From Limisphaera sp. (lineage in GTDB: Bacteria; Verrucomicrobiota; Verrucomicrobiia; Limisphaerales; Limisphaeraceae): a stretch of 64,000 nt of DNA. A model generated the notes under the pieces. That model saw only the letters and a program-made list of their open reading frames with translations, did not search any database and was not told the DNA's origin. Below, in pieces: positions 45,686 to 54,078 of this stretch. Position 1 is the first letter of the stretch, and each line of letters begins with the position of its first letter. The stretch lies in the NCBI GenBank assembly GCA_026417315.1, contig JAOADM010000001.1, positions 1-64,000 on the forward strand, given 5' to 3'. The translations under genes and the position numbers were made by a program.

Positions 45686-46918
45686 ATGTCCATCCACCAC
45701 AGGGCCATGAGCTTCACCTCGCACTACTTGGAATCGGCGCGGGACGGGATTGAGATCAGCGTCCTGGTCAATTGCCTGTTACAAGATGCCATCCGACTGG
45801 GGGCCAGCGATCTGCACATCGAGCCGTGGGAGGAATCCCTGGCCGTGCGAGCCCGCGTGAACGGAGTGCTTACCGAATTGGTGCATCTGCCGCTCAACCT
45901 GTTGGAGAAGATCTCCGCCCGATTCAAAGTCATGGCCAACCTGGTAACCTACCAGGCGGGTCTGCCGCAGGATGGCAAGATCGTCTGCGGACCCGAGCTG
46001 GATCATGTGCAGCTGCGGGTCTCCATCTTCCCCACCACGCGCGGCGAGAAAATCGTGTTGCGGATCTTCGACCCCCACGACCGGCGCTTCGACCTGGACG
46101 ATCTGGGGTTCGACCCCGACACCTTGCAGGGCCTCAAACGGTTGCTGCGCCGGACCAGCGGACTGCTTTTGTTTACGGGCCCGACCGGTTCGGGCAAGAC
46201 CACCGCCATGTACTCGGCCCTCTGCCACATCGTGCAGCGGGACGGCAGCGCCGTGAGCATCAGTACCGTGGAAGATCCGGTGGAGTTCAATCTGCCGCGC
46301 GTCAGTCAAACCCAAATCAATCCGGCGCAGGATTTCACCTACGCCGTGGCGCTGCGCAGTATTTTGCGTCAGGACCCCCAGGTGATCATGGTGGGGGAAA
46401 TCCGCGATGCCGAGACCGCTGCCATCGCGGTGCAAGCGGGGCTGACCGGCCACCTGGTCATCAGCACCATCCACGCCGGAGTTTCCGCCGGCGCGTTCAC
46501 GCGCCTCATCAACATGGAGATCGAGCCGTTCCTGCTGGCCTCGAGTGTGCTGGGGGTGATGGGGCTGCGGCTGGTCCGCCGCGTCTGTCCCCAGTGCGCG
46601 CACCCGTACGAACCGGAGCCCAGCTTGTTGAAGGTGGTGCCGGAGGACTGGATCCCGCGCGCCCGGTTTCGACGCGGCGTCGGCTGCGAGCATTGCGCGC
46701 ACACCGGCTACGCAGGTCGGATGCCCGTTTGTGAGCTGCTGGTGGTCAACGAGCCCTTTCGGGAGGCGGTCCTGAAACGCATGCCCACGAGTGCCCTGGA
46801 GGAGATCGCCATTCAGAACGGCATGCGTACCCTGTGGCAAAACGCGCTGCACGCAGCCTTGCGCGGCGAAACCACGCTGGAAGAAATCATTCGGATTCTG
46901 GCCGCTTCGATGCTCTGA
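45686..46918 (+). CDS. GspE/PilB-family secretion or pilus ATPase
   Basis: 410 aa cytosolic hexameric ATPase of type II secretion/type IV pilus systems. The N2 PAS-like domain (about 20-110) contains GASDLHIEPWEE. Walker A is TGPTGSGKTT (about 169-178), the Asp box is STVEDPVE, Walker B VIMVGEIRDAETA and the His box VISTIHAG. The CPQC / CEHC zinc site (about 305-337) marks the GspE/PilB group. It lacks the N1 domain that binds the platform partner (usual length 500-570 aa), so it may power a simpler system. ATG 45707 is an alternative start. Its last 32 bp overlap the convergent symporter gene. No gspF or pilC is adjacent. Confidence 0.88.
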   Translation: MSIHHRAMSFTSHYLESARDGIEISVLVNCLLQDAIRLGASDLHIEPWEESLAVRARVNGVLTELVHLPLNLLEKISARFKVMANLVTYQAGLPQDGKIVCGPELDHVQLRVSIFPTTRGEKIVLRIFDPHDRRFDLDDLGFDPDTLQGLKRLLRRTSGLLLFTGPTGSGKTTAMYSALCHIVQRDGSAVSISTVEDPVEFNLPRVSQTQINPAQDFTYAVALRSILRQDPQVIMVGEIRDAETAAIAVQAGLTGHLVISTIHAGVSAGAFTRLINMEIEPFLLASSVLGVMGLRLVRRVCPQCAHPYEPEPSLLKVVPEDWIPRARFRRGVGCEHCAHTGYAGRMPVCELLVVNEPFREAVLKRMPTSALEEIAIQNGMRTLWQNALHAALRGETTLEEIIRILAASML

Positions 46919-47879
46919 GAGCCTCCGGGTGGGGCCGGGCCGTCTGCGCCGACGCGAAAGCTCGCCACCGCCAATAGCCCGCCAACAGGCTGCCGATCAC
47001 CGAGTGCATGGTGGCCGACAGTGCGCACGGCAGGGCCGCGGCAGGAAGGGTTGCGAAATGTTCGCGGGCCAGCGCAGCGCCGAGGCCCGAGTTCTGCATG
47101 CCCACTTCGATCGACACGGTGCGGGCATCGCGCACGCCCAGCCGCCAGAGTCGGGCAAACCCGTAGCCCAGTGCAAAACCTCCCGCATGCAGCAGCGCCA
47201 CGGCTGCCAGCAGTCGGAGCCCCGAACCCAGCAGCACCTCGGCGCTGCCGCCGATGATGCTGGCGCAGATCAACGTGATGACCGCCACGGAGACCAACGG
47301 CGCCGCCGGCAACACCGCCTGCACCAGTCGGGGTGCCCCATGATGCAGCGCAAGCCCGGCAAGCAAGGGCATCAGGACAATGACCAATGTGCTGCGAAAC
47401 AGCCCCCAGGCATCCACCGGGACGTAATGGCCCGCCAGCCAGGCGGTCAGGACCGGGGTCATGCCCACCGCGGCAAACGTCGAGCACATGGTCATGACCA
47501 CGGACAAGGGCACATTGGCGCCCGCCAGGAACGTTACCACGTTGGAAGCCGTGCCGCCCGGACAGCAACTCACCAGGATCAGTCCGACCGCCAGGGGGGT
47601 CTCCAACTGCAGGGCTCGCGCCAGTGTCCAGCCCAACAGGGGCATGATCAGGTACTGGCCCGCAAATCCCACCGCCACCGCCCAGGGCATGCGCAGAACT
47701 CCGCGAAAATCCTCCACCCGCAGCGTCAGGCCCATGCCCAGCATGATGATGCCCAGTCCCCACGGGATCCATGGACCGCTGAACCATGTGAACCACGCAG
47801 GTCGCACGAGGGCAACAGCCCCTGCGAGCAGGACCCAGACAGGGAAAAGATTCGTCAGGAGCGAAACCCAGCGCCGCAT
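46887..47879 (-). CDS. Bile acid:sodium symporter family (BASS) transporter
   Basis: 330 aa inner-membrane transporter with nine to ten transmembrane helices. The start at MRRWVSLLTNLFPV is chosen because the first helix begins there; the frame continues 90 nt upstream with a basic non-conserved leader. The sodium-site core is clear in SCCPGGTASNVVTFLAGAN (about 107-125) and in EVGMQNSGLGAALA near residue 262, the two crossing helices of the ASBT fold. It probably imports an organic anion with Na+; bile acids, pantoate and other carboxylates are family substrates. It lies 90 nt downstream of a single-domain response regulator on the same strand. Confidence 0.88.
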   Translation of the reverse strand: MRRWVSLLTNLFPVWVLLAGAVALVRPAWFTWFSGPWIPWGLGIIMLGMGLTLRVEDFRGVLRMPWAVAVGFAGQYLIMPLLGWTLARALQLETPLAVGLILVSCCPGGTASNVVTFLAGANVPLSVVMTMCSTFAAVGMTPVLTAWLAGHYVPVDAWGLFRSTLVIVLMPLLAGLALHHGAPRLVQAVLPAAPLVSVAVITLICASIIGGSAEVLLGSGLRLLAAVALLHAGGFALGYGFARLWRLGVRDARTVSIEVGMQNSGLGAALAREHFATLPAAALPCALSATMHSVIGSLLAGYWRWRAFASAQTARPHPEALRASKRPESE

Positions 47880-47969
47880 TGAAATCGTGGCCAGAGGACT
47901 ACACGGCGCCGGGCCGGGATCCGGCAAGCCCTCCGCCGTCCGCCGCGACGCCGGTCGGCGCAGGCGCAT

Positions 47970-48449
47970 TCATTGACTCCGACCGGTCACCGACTCCAGC
48001 GCATCGAACAACGCCTGCATCGTGAAGGGCTTGAACAAGACGCGACACGGCACTCGCTTGAGGAATTCTTGGATCTTCGGATCGTGCTGGTGTCCGGTCA
48101 TGAAGATGAACCGCTCGCACAATTTCGGTTTGGCACGCTGAACGGCCAGGTAAAACATGTCCCCCGGGAAATTCGGCATCATGATGTCGCAGAGAATGGC
48201 ATCGAAATCCCTCACCAGGATCTGCTGGATGCCTTGCGCGCCGTTGGAGACCACCGTGACCCGGTAATCCTGCTGTTCCAGCGTCACTCGCAGCATGGAA
48301 CAGAACTCCGGATCATCTTCCAGCACCAGCACGGCCTGCGCGCGGGCCTGGGTCGGATCCTCCGGGATTTCGTACACGCGGGGGGCAAGAGGCTCTGGCT
48401 CCGGACCGGGCAGACCACCGGGGCCGACGGGTTCGGTCGGGGCACTCAT
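47970..48449 (-). CDS. Single-domain response regulator
   Basis: 159 aa. The ATG in front of MSAPTEPVGPG is preceded by GGAGG at 10 nt; the longer frame upstream is not coding. After a Pro-rich 35-residue leader the receiver domain runs from VLVLEDDPEF to the end, with phospho-acceptor Asp in DAILCDIMMPN, Thr in FMTGHQ and Lys in LFKPF. There is no output domain, so it acts through protein contacts in a phosphorelay. Co-oriented with the BASS transporter. The cognate kinase is not identifiable; the nearby PhcS-like kinase is one possibility. Confidence 0.85.
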   Translation of the reverse strand: MSAPTEPVGPGGLPGPEPEPLAPRVYEIPEDPTQARAQAVLVLEDDPEFCSMLRVTLEQQDYRVTVVSNGAQGIQQILVRDFDAILCDIMMPNFPGDMFYLAVQRAKPKLCERFIFMTGHQHDPKIQEFLKRVPCRVLFKPFTMQALFDALESVTGRSQ

Positions 48450-48977
48450 AGCTTCACCGCCTCCAAAGTAGGCGAACTGCCGGCAAGGGCAAGCGAGGAT
48501 TCGAAGTACGGGACCCGAGCGCTTCTCCGTTTTTGAGCATCCCATCGGGGAGGTCCAAGGAAATGCCGTTTTCCGCGGGCTATCCCGGGCCGCCGAGATC
48601 CGAATTCCGACGACCTCGCGGGGGTGTCGAAAACGCAAGATGCAGCCAGGGCCCACGATTCACCTCGAACACAGCCCGAGCAGGCCGGGGTGGGCAGAGG
48701 CACACACCCGGACGAGGGCTCCGGTGCCCGGTTCCTCGCCTTGGGCCATTGGCATCGGGAGTTGTCCGGAGCTGGTGGGAAATCACGTTGAAGGAGCTCA
48801 CACCCGGGCGGAGTGGGGCACCGCGTCCACGCCTGCCCACGTCACCCGGGTTAGAGGCGTGCACTTGCCCCACCTGTCGGCTCGGAGCCATGCCAGCGTG
48901 CCCCGCGCGCGGTGGCTTTACAGGTCCGGGCCGGGCGACCTAGATTGAGAACCGAAGCGGCCCCGGGTTTGCGGCGC
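48450..48977. other. Divergent intergenic region between two response regulator genes
   Basis: 528 bp without a recognisable gene. It contains the promoter candidate for the rightward regulator at 48917-48946. No other strong signal is seen. Confidence 0.4.
48917..48946 (+). promoter_or_regulatory. Sigma-70 type promoter of the NarL-family regulator
   Basis: TTTACA (48917-48922, 5/6 match to -35) and TAGATT (48941-48946, 4/6 match to -10) with an 18 bp spacer. The -10 lies 31 bp before the ATG at 48978. Confidence 0.4.
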
Positions 48978-49655
48978 ATGAACCGCACGTCATCCAAAGC
49001 CATTCGCGTGCTGATCGTGGACGATCATCCGGTCGTCCGACGCGGGCTCCAATCCTGTCTGGGCGAGCGCCCCGAGTTCAAGGTGGTGGGAGAGGCCGCC
49101 GATGGCGAGGAAGCCCTCCGGCTGGCCCAGGCGCTGCACCCGGATGTGATGTTAGTGGACATCAACATGCCGCGGATGGACGGGTTGCAGTTGTGCGAAG
49201 CACTCCAAACCACGGCACCAGAGGTTCGCGTGGTCATCCTCTCCATTCACAACAGGCCGGAATATATCCAGCGGGCCATCCGCGCGGGCGCCAAGGGTTA
49301 TTTGCTCAAAGACACGCCCCCGGAGCAGTTGGTCGATGCCGTGCAAAAAATTTATCAGGGCCAGCCCGTGTTCAGTCCCCAGGTCACTCAGGTCGCCTTG
49401 AACCAGTGGGTGAGCCGCCGCAAACGCCCGACCGCCACCACGGCTCTGAGTCAACGGGAACGACAGGTTTTGGCACTCATTGCCCGGGGGCTCGGCAACC
49501 GCGAGATCGCCCAGCGCCTGGGCGTCAGCCCGCGCACCATCGAGACCCATCGCGAGCGGATCATGAAGAAGCTCGACCTGCACACCGTGGCTGCATTGAC
49601 CCGCTACGCGATTGCCCAAGGAATCGTGCCCTTGGACGAAGAAGGGCAGGCTTGA
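48978..49655 (+). CDS. NarL/FixJ-family response regulator
   Basis: 225 aa DNA-binding two-component regulator. The start at MNRTSSKAIRVLIVDDHP places the receiver domain at residues 9-125 with the acidic pair in VDDHP, phospho-acceptor Asp in MLVDINMPRMDG, and Lys in YLLKDTP. The C-terminal LuxR-type helix-turn-helix (about 150-215) has LSQRERQVLALIARGLGNREIAQRL and SPRTIETHRERIMKKL. It is divergently oriented from the single-domain regulator. No kinase gene is adjacent, so target genes and partner are unknown. Confidence 0.92.
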   Translation: MNRTSSKAIRVLIVDDHPVVRRGLQSCLGERPEFKVVGEAADGEEALRLAQALHPDVMLVDINMPRMDGLQLCEALQTTAPEVRVVILSIHNRPEYIQRAIRAGAKGYLLKDTPPEQLVDAVQKIYQGQPVFSPQVTQVALNQWVSRRKRPTATTALSQRERQVLALIARGLGNREIAQRLGVSPRTIETHRERIMKKLDLHTVAALTRYAIAQGIVPLDEEGQA

Positions 49656-50693
49656 AAAGCTGCCAGGCTCTTGGGCTTCGCGTCCTCCGTCGCACCGCAG
49701 GAAAAAGGTCACCATCTGTTCCAGGCGTCTCGAAGCGTCGTCCCGAGAGCGGTCCGACGCGTGAAATGGCCGGCACGCCCCAGCTTGGGATGTCCGTGTC
49801 CCGAGGCGGCCCCTCCCCGCGATCCAGCAGGTTCGGCCAGCCGGAGGTCACAACTCGGGCAACCCGGGCGAGGGACCATCGGGATTTGGCGAGGTGTGAG
49901 GTTTCCCTGGCAGGAACGGTTTGCGGCGCCCGCCCGGCTCTTTGATCCCGGCTCTGTTCATGGTTTGCGCCTCATCGGCAGGTTCGAACGCAGGAGAGAC
50001 GCGCCCGGGGCATACGGTCTTTCAAGGAGGAAAGCTCCAAGAGTGCGGTGAGGACAGTCGCATTCCTGAAAAGCCCAAGAGGGACTCGTGGATTGGAACG
50101 AGCCGTTTCGGGAAGGAAAACGCACTTCGGCGCTCAGCCACTCGCGGTTGTTTCGACTCCCTGATCGGGCCGCGTCGCTCTTTGAACCGTTGTCGTGCGA
50201 ATCGATTGGTGCTCTGAGCACGGAAGTTGCCGAGCCGGGCAGACTCGCCCTTCCCAGCCGACTTCGTGCATCGTTCTCCACGCTCACAGCTTGTGGGCGG
50301 GAAAAGCCTGTTTGGTGCTTCCTGCCGCTCTTACATGAACGAGGTGCGGGATCCGACCCTCGCTGGCGATGGGCCTTCAGTGAAGGGTAGACCGCCAGGA
50401 TACCACACGGGCCGCCGGGGGATCGGGCCATCGCCAGTTTTTCCGACACCATGCCCCCCGATTCAAGCTTAAGGCATTCCAAACAACAGGTCGCCGTAGG
50501 TGCCCGACGTGACGGATTTTCTTACATTTTCGCGATTCGCTCGCAATCCATTGCGCACCAATGAGATACCGTTATTCATGGCTCCCAGCGGCAGTCCAAG
50601 CGCCCAGAATGTGTCGGATAGTTGAACACTTTTGCGCCATGGGTCCGTGCATGAGCTCCATAACAGTGCTCGCAACTCAGAGTTAAATTGACC
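49656..50693. other. Gene-poor region upstream of the PEP-CTERM gene
   Basis: About 1 kb with no credible intact gene. From about 50460 the composition becomes noticeably more AT-rich than the neighbours. A minus-strand frame at 50469-50675 translates to a less biased sequence ending RKSVTSGTYGDLLFGMP, which could be a gene remnant. The rest shows nothing recognisable. Confidence 0.4.
50469..50675 (-). pseudogene. Possible gene remnant or small ORF (68 aa frame)
   Basis: Minus-strand frame in an AT-richer patch with codon use unlike its surroundings. Residues 20-68 read like a genuine protein tail (FWALGLPLGAMNNGIS and VRKSVTSGTYGDLLFG). The only starts are TTG near the beginning or an internal ATG giving about 36 aa, with no ribosome-binding sequence. 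I do not recognise the family. It could be a decayed C-terminus or chance. Confidence 0.25.
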
Positions 50694-50720
50694 GCAACAT
50701 GTTTGCCTGCAATATGTTGC
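50694..50720. promoter_or_regulatory. Inverted repeat upstream of the sigma-54 promoter (possible activator site)
   Basis: Perfect 7 bp inverted repeat GCAACAT / ATGTTGC (50694-50700 and 50714-50720), half-site centres 20 bp apart, with further partial symmetry outside. It lies about 32-58 bp upstream of the -24 element, so it is a candidate binding site for a sigma-54 activator. Confidence 0.45.
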
Positions 50721-50751
50721 CGAGGTCGTGGCGCGCGGCCATGCAATACTA

Positions 50752-50767
50752 TGGCACGAGTAATGCT
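50752..50767 (+). promoter_or_regulatory. Sigma-54 (RpoN) type -24/-12 promoter
   Basis: TGGCAC-gagta-ATGCT matches the consensus TGGCAC-N5-TTGCW with one mismatch, and the GG and GC dinucleotides are exactly 12 bp apart. It would start transcription near 50778, giving a leader of about 88 nt before the PEP-CTERM gene. RpoN control of PEP-CTERM genes via PrsK/PrsR is known in other bacteria. Confidence 0.65.
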
Positions 50768-50819
50768 ACAAATTCATTGCACGGCGGTCGAAGTCGTGTG
50801 TAGCAAACGGAAAAACCTC

Positions 50820-50847
50820 GGCATGCTCCGGCTTCACCGGAAATGCC
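50820..50847 (+). promoter_or_regulatory. Leader hairpin before the PEP-CTERM gene
   Basis: Stem GGCAT..TCCGG / CCGGA.ATGCC with a cttca loop, interrupted only by small bulges, ends 18 nt before the start codon and just upstream of the gagaaagg ribosome-binding region. It could tune translation or message stability. Confidence 0.4.
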
Positions 50848-50865
50848 AGTTGAGAAAGGCGATGA

Positions 50866-51504
50866 ATGAAGAAGACACTGATGCTCGGTGCGGTAGTTGC
50901 GGCGGCGAGCCTGAGCGGCTCTGCCGCGGTGATTGACTTCGAGGCAGATGCTCCCGGACTCAAGCCCAATGGATGGTCTCCCGTGGGGCATCCCACCGTT
51001 CAGTTCAGCGACACTGCCGGGACGGATCTCCTCGTGGGTAACTTCGGTGGTCAGGGCATCGGCCAGTCCTTGGTCGTGTTTGACGACACCGATGGTAGCA
51101 AGCTCCAGATCGACTTCACGGTACCCGTTGACTCTCTGAGTCTGTGGTTCGGGAATGACGACCCCGGTTGGGCCGGCCCCACCGACCTAGCGTGGTTGGA
51201 GATTTGGAATGGCGCAGTCCTGCTGGCCACGGTGAACAGCCCACTGAACCTGGACGACATCATGAACCAGAACATCGGATGGGCGGGCCAATGCTTTGAT
51301 CGAGCGTACTTCTGGTACGGTGATGCTCAAGGCAATCCGTTCACGACCGGCCCAAGCGGTGCTATCGGCTTGATCGAAATCGTAGACCGGATCGAGTACG
51401 TGCATTGCCAGCGCGTCCCCGAAGGCGGCAGCAGCCTGATGTTGTTGGGGATCGCTGGCCTCGGCATGGTCGGGCTCGGTCGGCGTTGGATTGTCCGCTC
51501 GTAG
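50866..51504 (+). CDS. PEP-CTERM (VPEGG-type) exosortase-sorted secreted protein
   Basis: 212 aa secreted protein. The signal peptide MKKTLMLGAVVAAASLSGSAA ends near residue 21. The mature domain (22-183) is acidic, Gly/Asp-rich and probably a beta-sandwich; FEADAPGLKPNGW and DDPGWAGPTDLAWLEIW suggest a DUF-type carbohydrate-binding or PEP-CTERM anchor domain. The tail has the sorting signal: VPEGG (about residue 184), a hydrophobic helix SLMLLGIAGLGMVGLG and a basic RRWIVRS end. This is the Verrucomicrobial variant of PEP-CTERM cut by an exosortase in the inner membrane. Expression appears to depend on sigma-54, and a terminator follows, so it is a single-gene unit. The surface role is unknown. 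Confidence 0.85.
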   Translation: MKKTLMLGAVVAAASLSGSAAVIDFEADAPGLKPNGWSPVGHPTVQFSDTAGTDLLVGNFGGQGIGQSLVVFDDTDGSKLQIDFTVPVDSLSLWFGNDDPGWAGPTDLAWLEIWNGAVLLATVNSPLNLDDIMNQNIGWAGQCFDRAYFWYGDAQGNPFTTGPSGAIGLIEIVDRIEYVHCQRVPEGGSSLMLLGIAGLGMVGLGRRWIVRS

Positions 51505-51552
51505 TCGAAAAGACTCTCCTCCGCAAGCCCTGTTTCCACGGCGTTGGAGTCA

Positions 51553-51593
51553 AGCCCCGGTCTGGCAGTGAACAGGCCGGGGCTCTCTTTCTT
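51553..51593 (+). terminator. Rho-independent terminator of the PEP-CTERM gene
   Basis: Stem of 12 bp with one G-U pair: AGCCCCGG plus tctg (51553-51564) pairs with cagg plus CCGGGGCT (51573-51584) around an 8 nt loop, followed by ctctttctt. It lies 48 nt after the stop codon. Confidence 0.85.
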
Positions 51594-52143
51594 GCCCAAA
51601 GTCAGGCCCAACGAACCACGCTCCAGAGGTCAGAACACAGAGCGGAACTGAATCCATCTGACTGCTTCACAGGATGTTGTAAGCGTAGAAACCGCCCGCT
51701 TGCCCTCACCCCACTTGGGAAGGCGGTTCTTGTCGAATTCACCGTGGTCACCCTCTTGGCCACCTGACGTGATTGGAGCTGCAAACAGGCGCATCCCGTT
51801 TCGCCTTGTGCCTCTGCAACGGGATGTGGATCAGGATCCTCTGAGTAATCTGTGGTTTTTGGAGCGCCCGTTGGGTGCGCCGGAAAGGCTGTGGACGAAA
51901 CCATTGCGCCGATAAGGTACCCTTGCCGCAAGCAAGAATCGCTGTTTGAAAAGCCCACTTCTTCCGGAGTCCACCAAGCCGTTGCCTTTCGGCTTTTCGG
52001 ATCAAGAATCACCTTTTGGGCTCCACTGAGGAATTGCGCAGACCATGGACTCACTTTCTAGGAGGATGGGCATTGAAAACCCCCTTGGTCGTGCTTCGCC
52101 CTGAGGGTGGCGGCGGGCGGGCACGATTGGGGTGCCGAAAAAG
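51594..52143. other. Intergenic region downstream of mnmG
   Basis: 550 bp after the terminator with no recognisable gene on either strand; frames give mixed, non-conserved-looking sequence. A GGCAC-(7 nt)-GTGCC dyad at 52120-52136, 8 nt beyond the mnmG stop, lacks a T-run but could end the mnmG message. No cluster of DnaA boxes is visible. Confidence 0.35.
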
Positions 52144-54078
52144 CTAACCGCGAGCCGGCGACCCCGAACGGAGTTGGCCCGCGCCGTAACGCTTCAACCA
52201 GACGGCGAGGATCGCAATGTCCGCAGGAGAAACCCCCGAGATCCTGGCCGCTTGGCCCAACGTTCTGGGCCGGATCTTCGAAAGTTTTTGTCGGGCCTCC
52301 AACCGCAAGCTGGGCACGGTGGCGTAGTCGAAATCATCCGGTATCATCTTGTCTTCCAATGACTTGAACCTCAGTACCTCGGCCTTCTGCCGCTCGATGT
52401 AACCGGCGTACTTTACCTCCACCTCGACTTGGTGGACCACATCAGGGTCCAAGTCCGGTCGAGCCCCGGGCAAATCTCGGTACCGGACCTCTGGGCGGGC
52501 CAAGATTTGGGCGAGGGTTTGGGCGCCGTGCCTCGTGGCTTGAAGTCGGCGAAGTTCTTCGACAATGGCTGCCTGCTTGGCCCGGACCTTGGCGTAGCGC
52601 CGCTCCGGAAGGAGTCCGACTGAGTAGCCGATGCCCGAGAGGCGGAGGTCGGCATTGTCTTGGCGCAGCAAGAGCCTGTATTCGGCACGTGAGGTGAACA
52701 TCCGATAAGGTTCGGTGGTTCCCTTGGTGACCAGGTCATCGATGAGCACCCCGATGTAGGCCTGGTCCCGTCCGAGAGTGATCATCGGTTTCCCTTGGGC
52801 TCGCAGGGCTGCATTGATGCCGGCGATGATACCCTGGGCGGCGGCTTCTTCATAGCCGGAGGTGCCGTTGATTTGACCGGCGAGGAAAAGTCCCTTGCAG
52901 GCCTTGGTCTCAAGGTAGGGCGTCAACTGCGTAGGCGGGGCGTAATCGTATTCAACCGCGTACGCCGGCCGCAGCATCACCGCGTTTTCACAGCCGATGA
53001 CGGTTTTTACCAGCTGCAGTTGGACATCAAAAGGCAGCGAAGTGGACAGGCCATTGACGTAGATCTCGTCGGTGCTGATTCCTTCGGGCTCCAAAAAGAT
53101 TTGGTGCCGTTCTTTATCGGCGAATTTGACGATCTTGTCCTCAATGGAAGGGCAATAACGGGGGCCAACCCCTTTGATGGCGCCGCTGTAGAGTGGGGAT
53201 CGGTGGAGATTGGCGCGAATGATCTCGGCGGTAGCCGCGGTGGTGTACGTGATGTGACATTGCATCTGGCCGCCGAGCTGGGCGAGGATCGACCCGGGTG
53301 GGTAGGGTCCGGAGCAGGAGTATGAAGCAGGGAATCGCACGATGGAATGTTCCACGTGGAACAATTCGTCCTTCCAGTGCGAGAAGTAAGGCACCGGCTC
53401 GTCCCCCGGCTGTGGTTCGGTCTTGGAAAAGTCAATGGAGCTTCGCAGTAAACGCGGAGGCGTGCCGGTCTTCATCCGGCCCAGCTCCAGTCCTAGGCGG
53501 CGCAGCGATTCACTGATCCCGAAAGCGGCCTTGTCCCCGGCACGGCCCCCCGGAAGCTGTGTGGACCCGATGTGCATCAGACCTTTGAGGAACGTCCCCG
53601 TCGTTACCACCACGGATTTGGCACGGTACTCCACGCCCAGGGAGGTCCGCACTCCCACGATCTCCCCGCTATCTGTCACCAATTCCGTGGCTTCGGCCTG
53701 CATGATGTCCAAGTTCTCCTGCCGCTCACACACCCATTTCATCCGCATCTGATAGGCCTTTTTGTCGCATTGAGCCCGTGGCGCCCAGACCGCAGGACCC
53801 TTGGTGGTGTTCAGCATACGGAACTGGAGTCCGGTCATGTCGGTGTTGATTCCCATCTCCCCGCCCAATGCGTCCACCTCCCGCGCCAGATTTCCCTTGG
53901 CCAAGCCACCAATGGCCGGGTTACAGGACATTTGGCCTATCGAGTCGGGATTCAAGGTGAGCAACAGGGTCTGGCATCCCATGCGCGCCGCGGCCAGGGC
54001 CGCCTCGATCCCGGCATGGCCCCCGCCCACCACAATGACGTCGTATGGCTTGGGGAATGGAAAATATTCAGAATGCAC
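52144..54078 (-). CDS. mnmG: tRNA uridine-5-carboxymethylaminomethyl modification enzyme MnmG
   Basis: FAD-dependent enzyme that with MnmE builds the cmnm5 group on U34 of certain tRNAs. The 644 aa form starts at GTG 54078 (residues [22 protein letters not shown]), which fits the short N-terminus of the family and overlaps pgi by only 11 nt; another GTG at 54120 would overlap by 53 nt. The dinucleotide motif is [12 protein letters not shown]; family signatures [27 protein letters not shown] and [15 protein letters not shown] are all present, as is the C-terminal MnmE-binding helical domain. A parS-like palindrome lies inside, encoding the LFHVEH segment. Co-oriented with pgi. Confidence 0.95.
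   Translation of the reverse strand: MHSEYFPFPKPYDVIVVGGGHAGIEAALAAARMGCQTLLLTLNPDSIGQMSCNPAIGGLAKGNLAREVDALGGEMGINTDMTGLQFRMLNTTKGPAVWAPRAQCDKKAYQMRMKWVCERQENLDIMQAEATELVTDSGEIVGVRTSLGVEYRAKSVVVTTGTFLKGLMHIGSTQLPGGRAGDKAAFGISESLRRLGLELGRMKTGTPPRLLRSSIDFSKTEPQPGDEPVPYFSHWKDELFHVEHSIVRFPASYSCSGPYPPGSILAQLGGQMQCHITYTTAATAEIIRANLHRSPLYSGAIKGVGPRYCPSIEDKIVKFADKERHQIFLEPEGISTDEIYVNGLSTSLPFDVQLQLVKTVIGCENAVMLRPAYAVEYDYAPPTQLTPYLETKACKGLFLAGQINGTSGYEEAAAQGIIAGINAALRAQGKPMITLGRDQAYIGVLIDDLVTKGTTEPYRMFTSRAEYRLLLRQDNADLRLSGIGYSVGLLPERRYAKVRAKQAAIVEELRRLQATRHGAQTLAQILARPEVRYRDLPGARPDLDPDVVHQVEVEVKYAGYIERQKAEVLRFKSLEDKMIPDDFDYATVPSLRLEARQKLSKIRPRTLGQAARISGVSPADIAILAVWLKRYGAGQLRSGSPARG
53348..53363. promoter_or_regulatory. 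parS-like centromere palindrome inside mnmG
   Basis: TGTTCCACGTGGAACA is a perfect 16 bp palindrome that matches the bacterial ParB-binding parS consensus (TGTTTCACGTGAAACA) in 14 of 16 positions; the two differences are a symmetric pair also found in functional parS variants. It encodes FHVEH of MnmG. It would be the loading site for ParB and, through it, SMC. Confidence 0.75.

Noticed and set aside
49958..50482. A 174-codon minus-strand frame in the gene-poor region
   Set aside because: No domain, signal peptide or ribosome-binding sequence; composition is Ser/Arg/Gly/Pro-rich and it overlaps other equally long chance frames.
51594..52143. Replication origin next to mnmG
   Set aside because: Although parS and mnmG suggest proximity to oriC, I see no cluster of DnaA boxes or AT-rich unwinding element in this gap.
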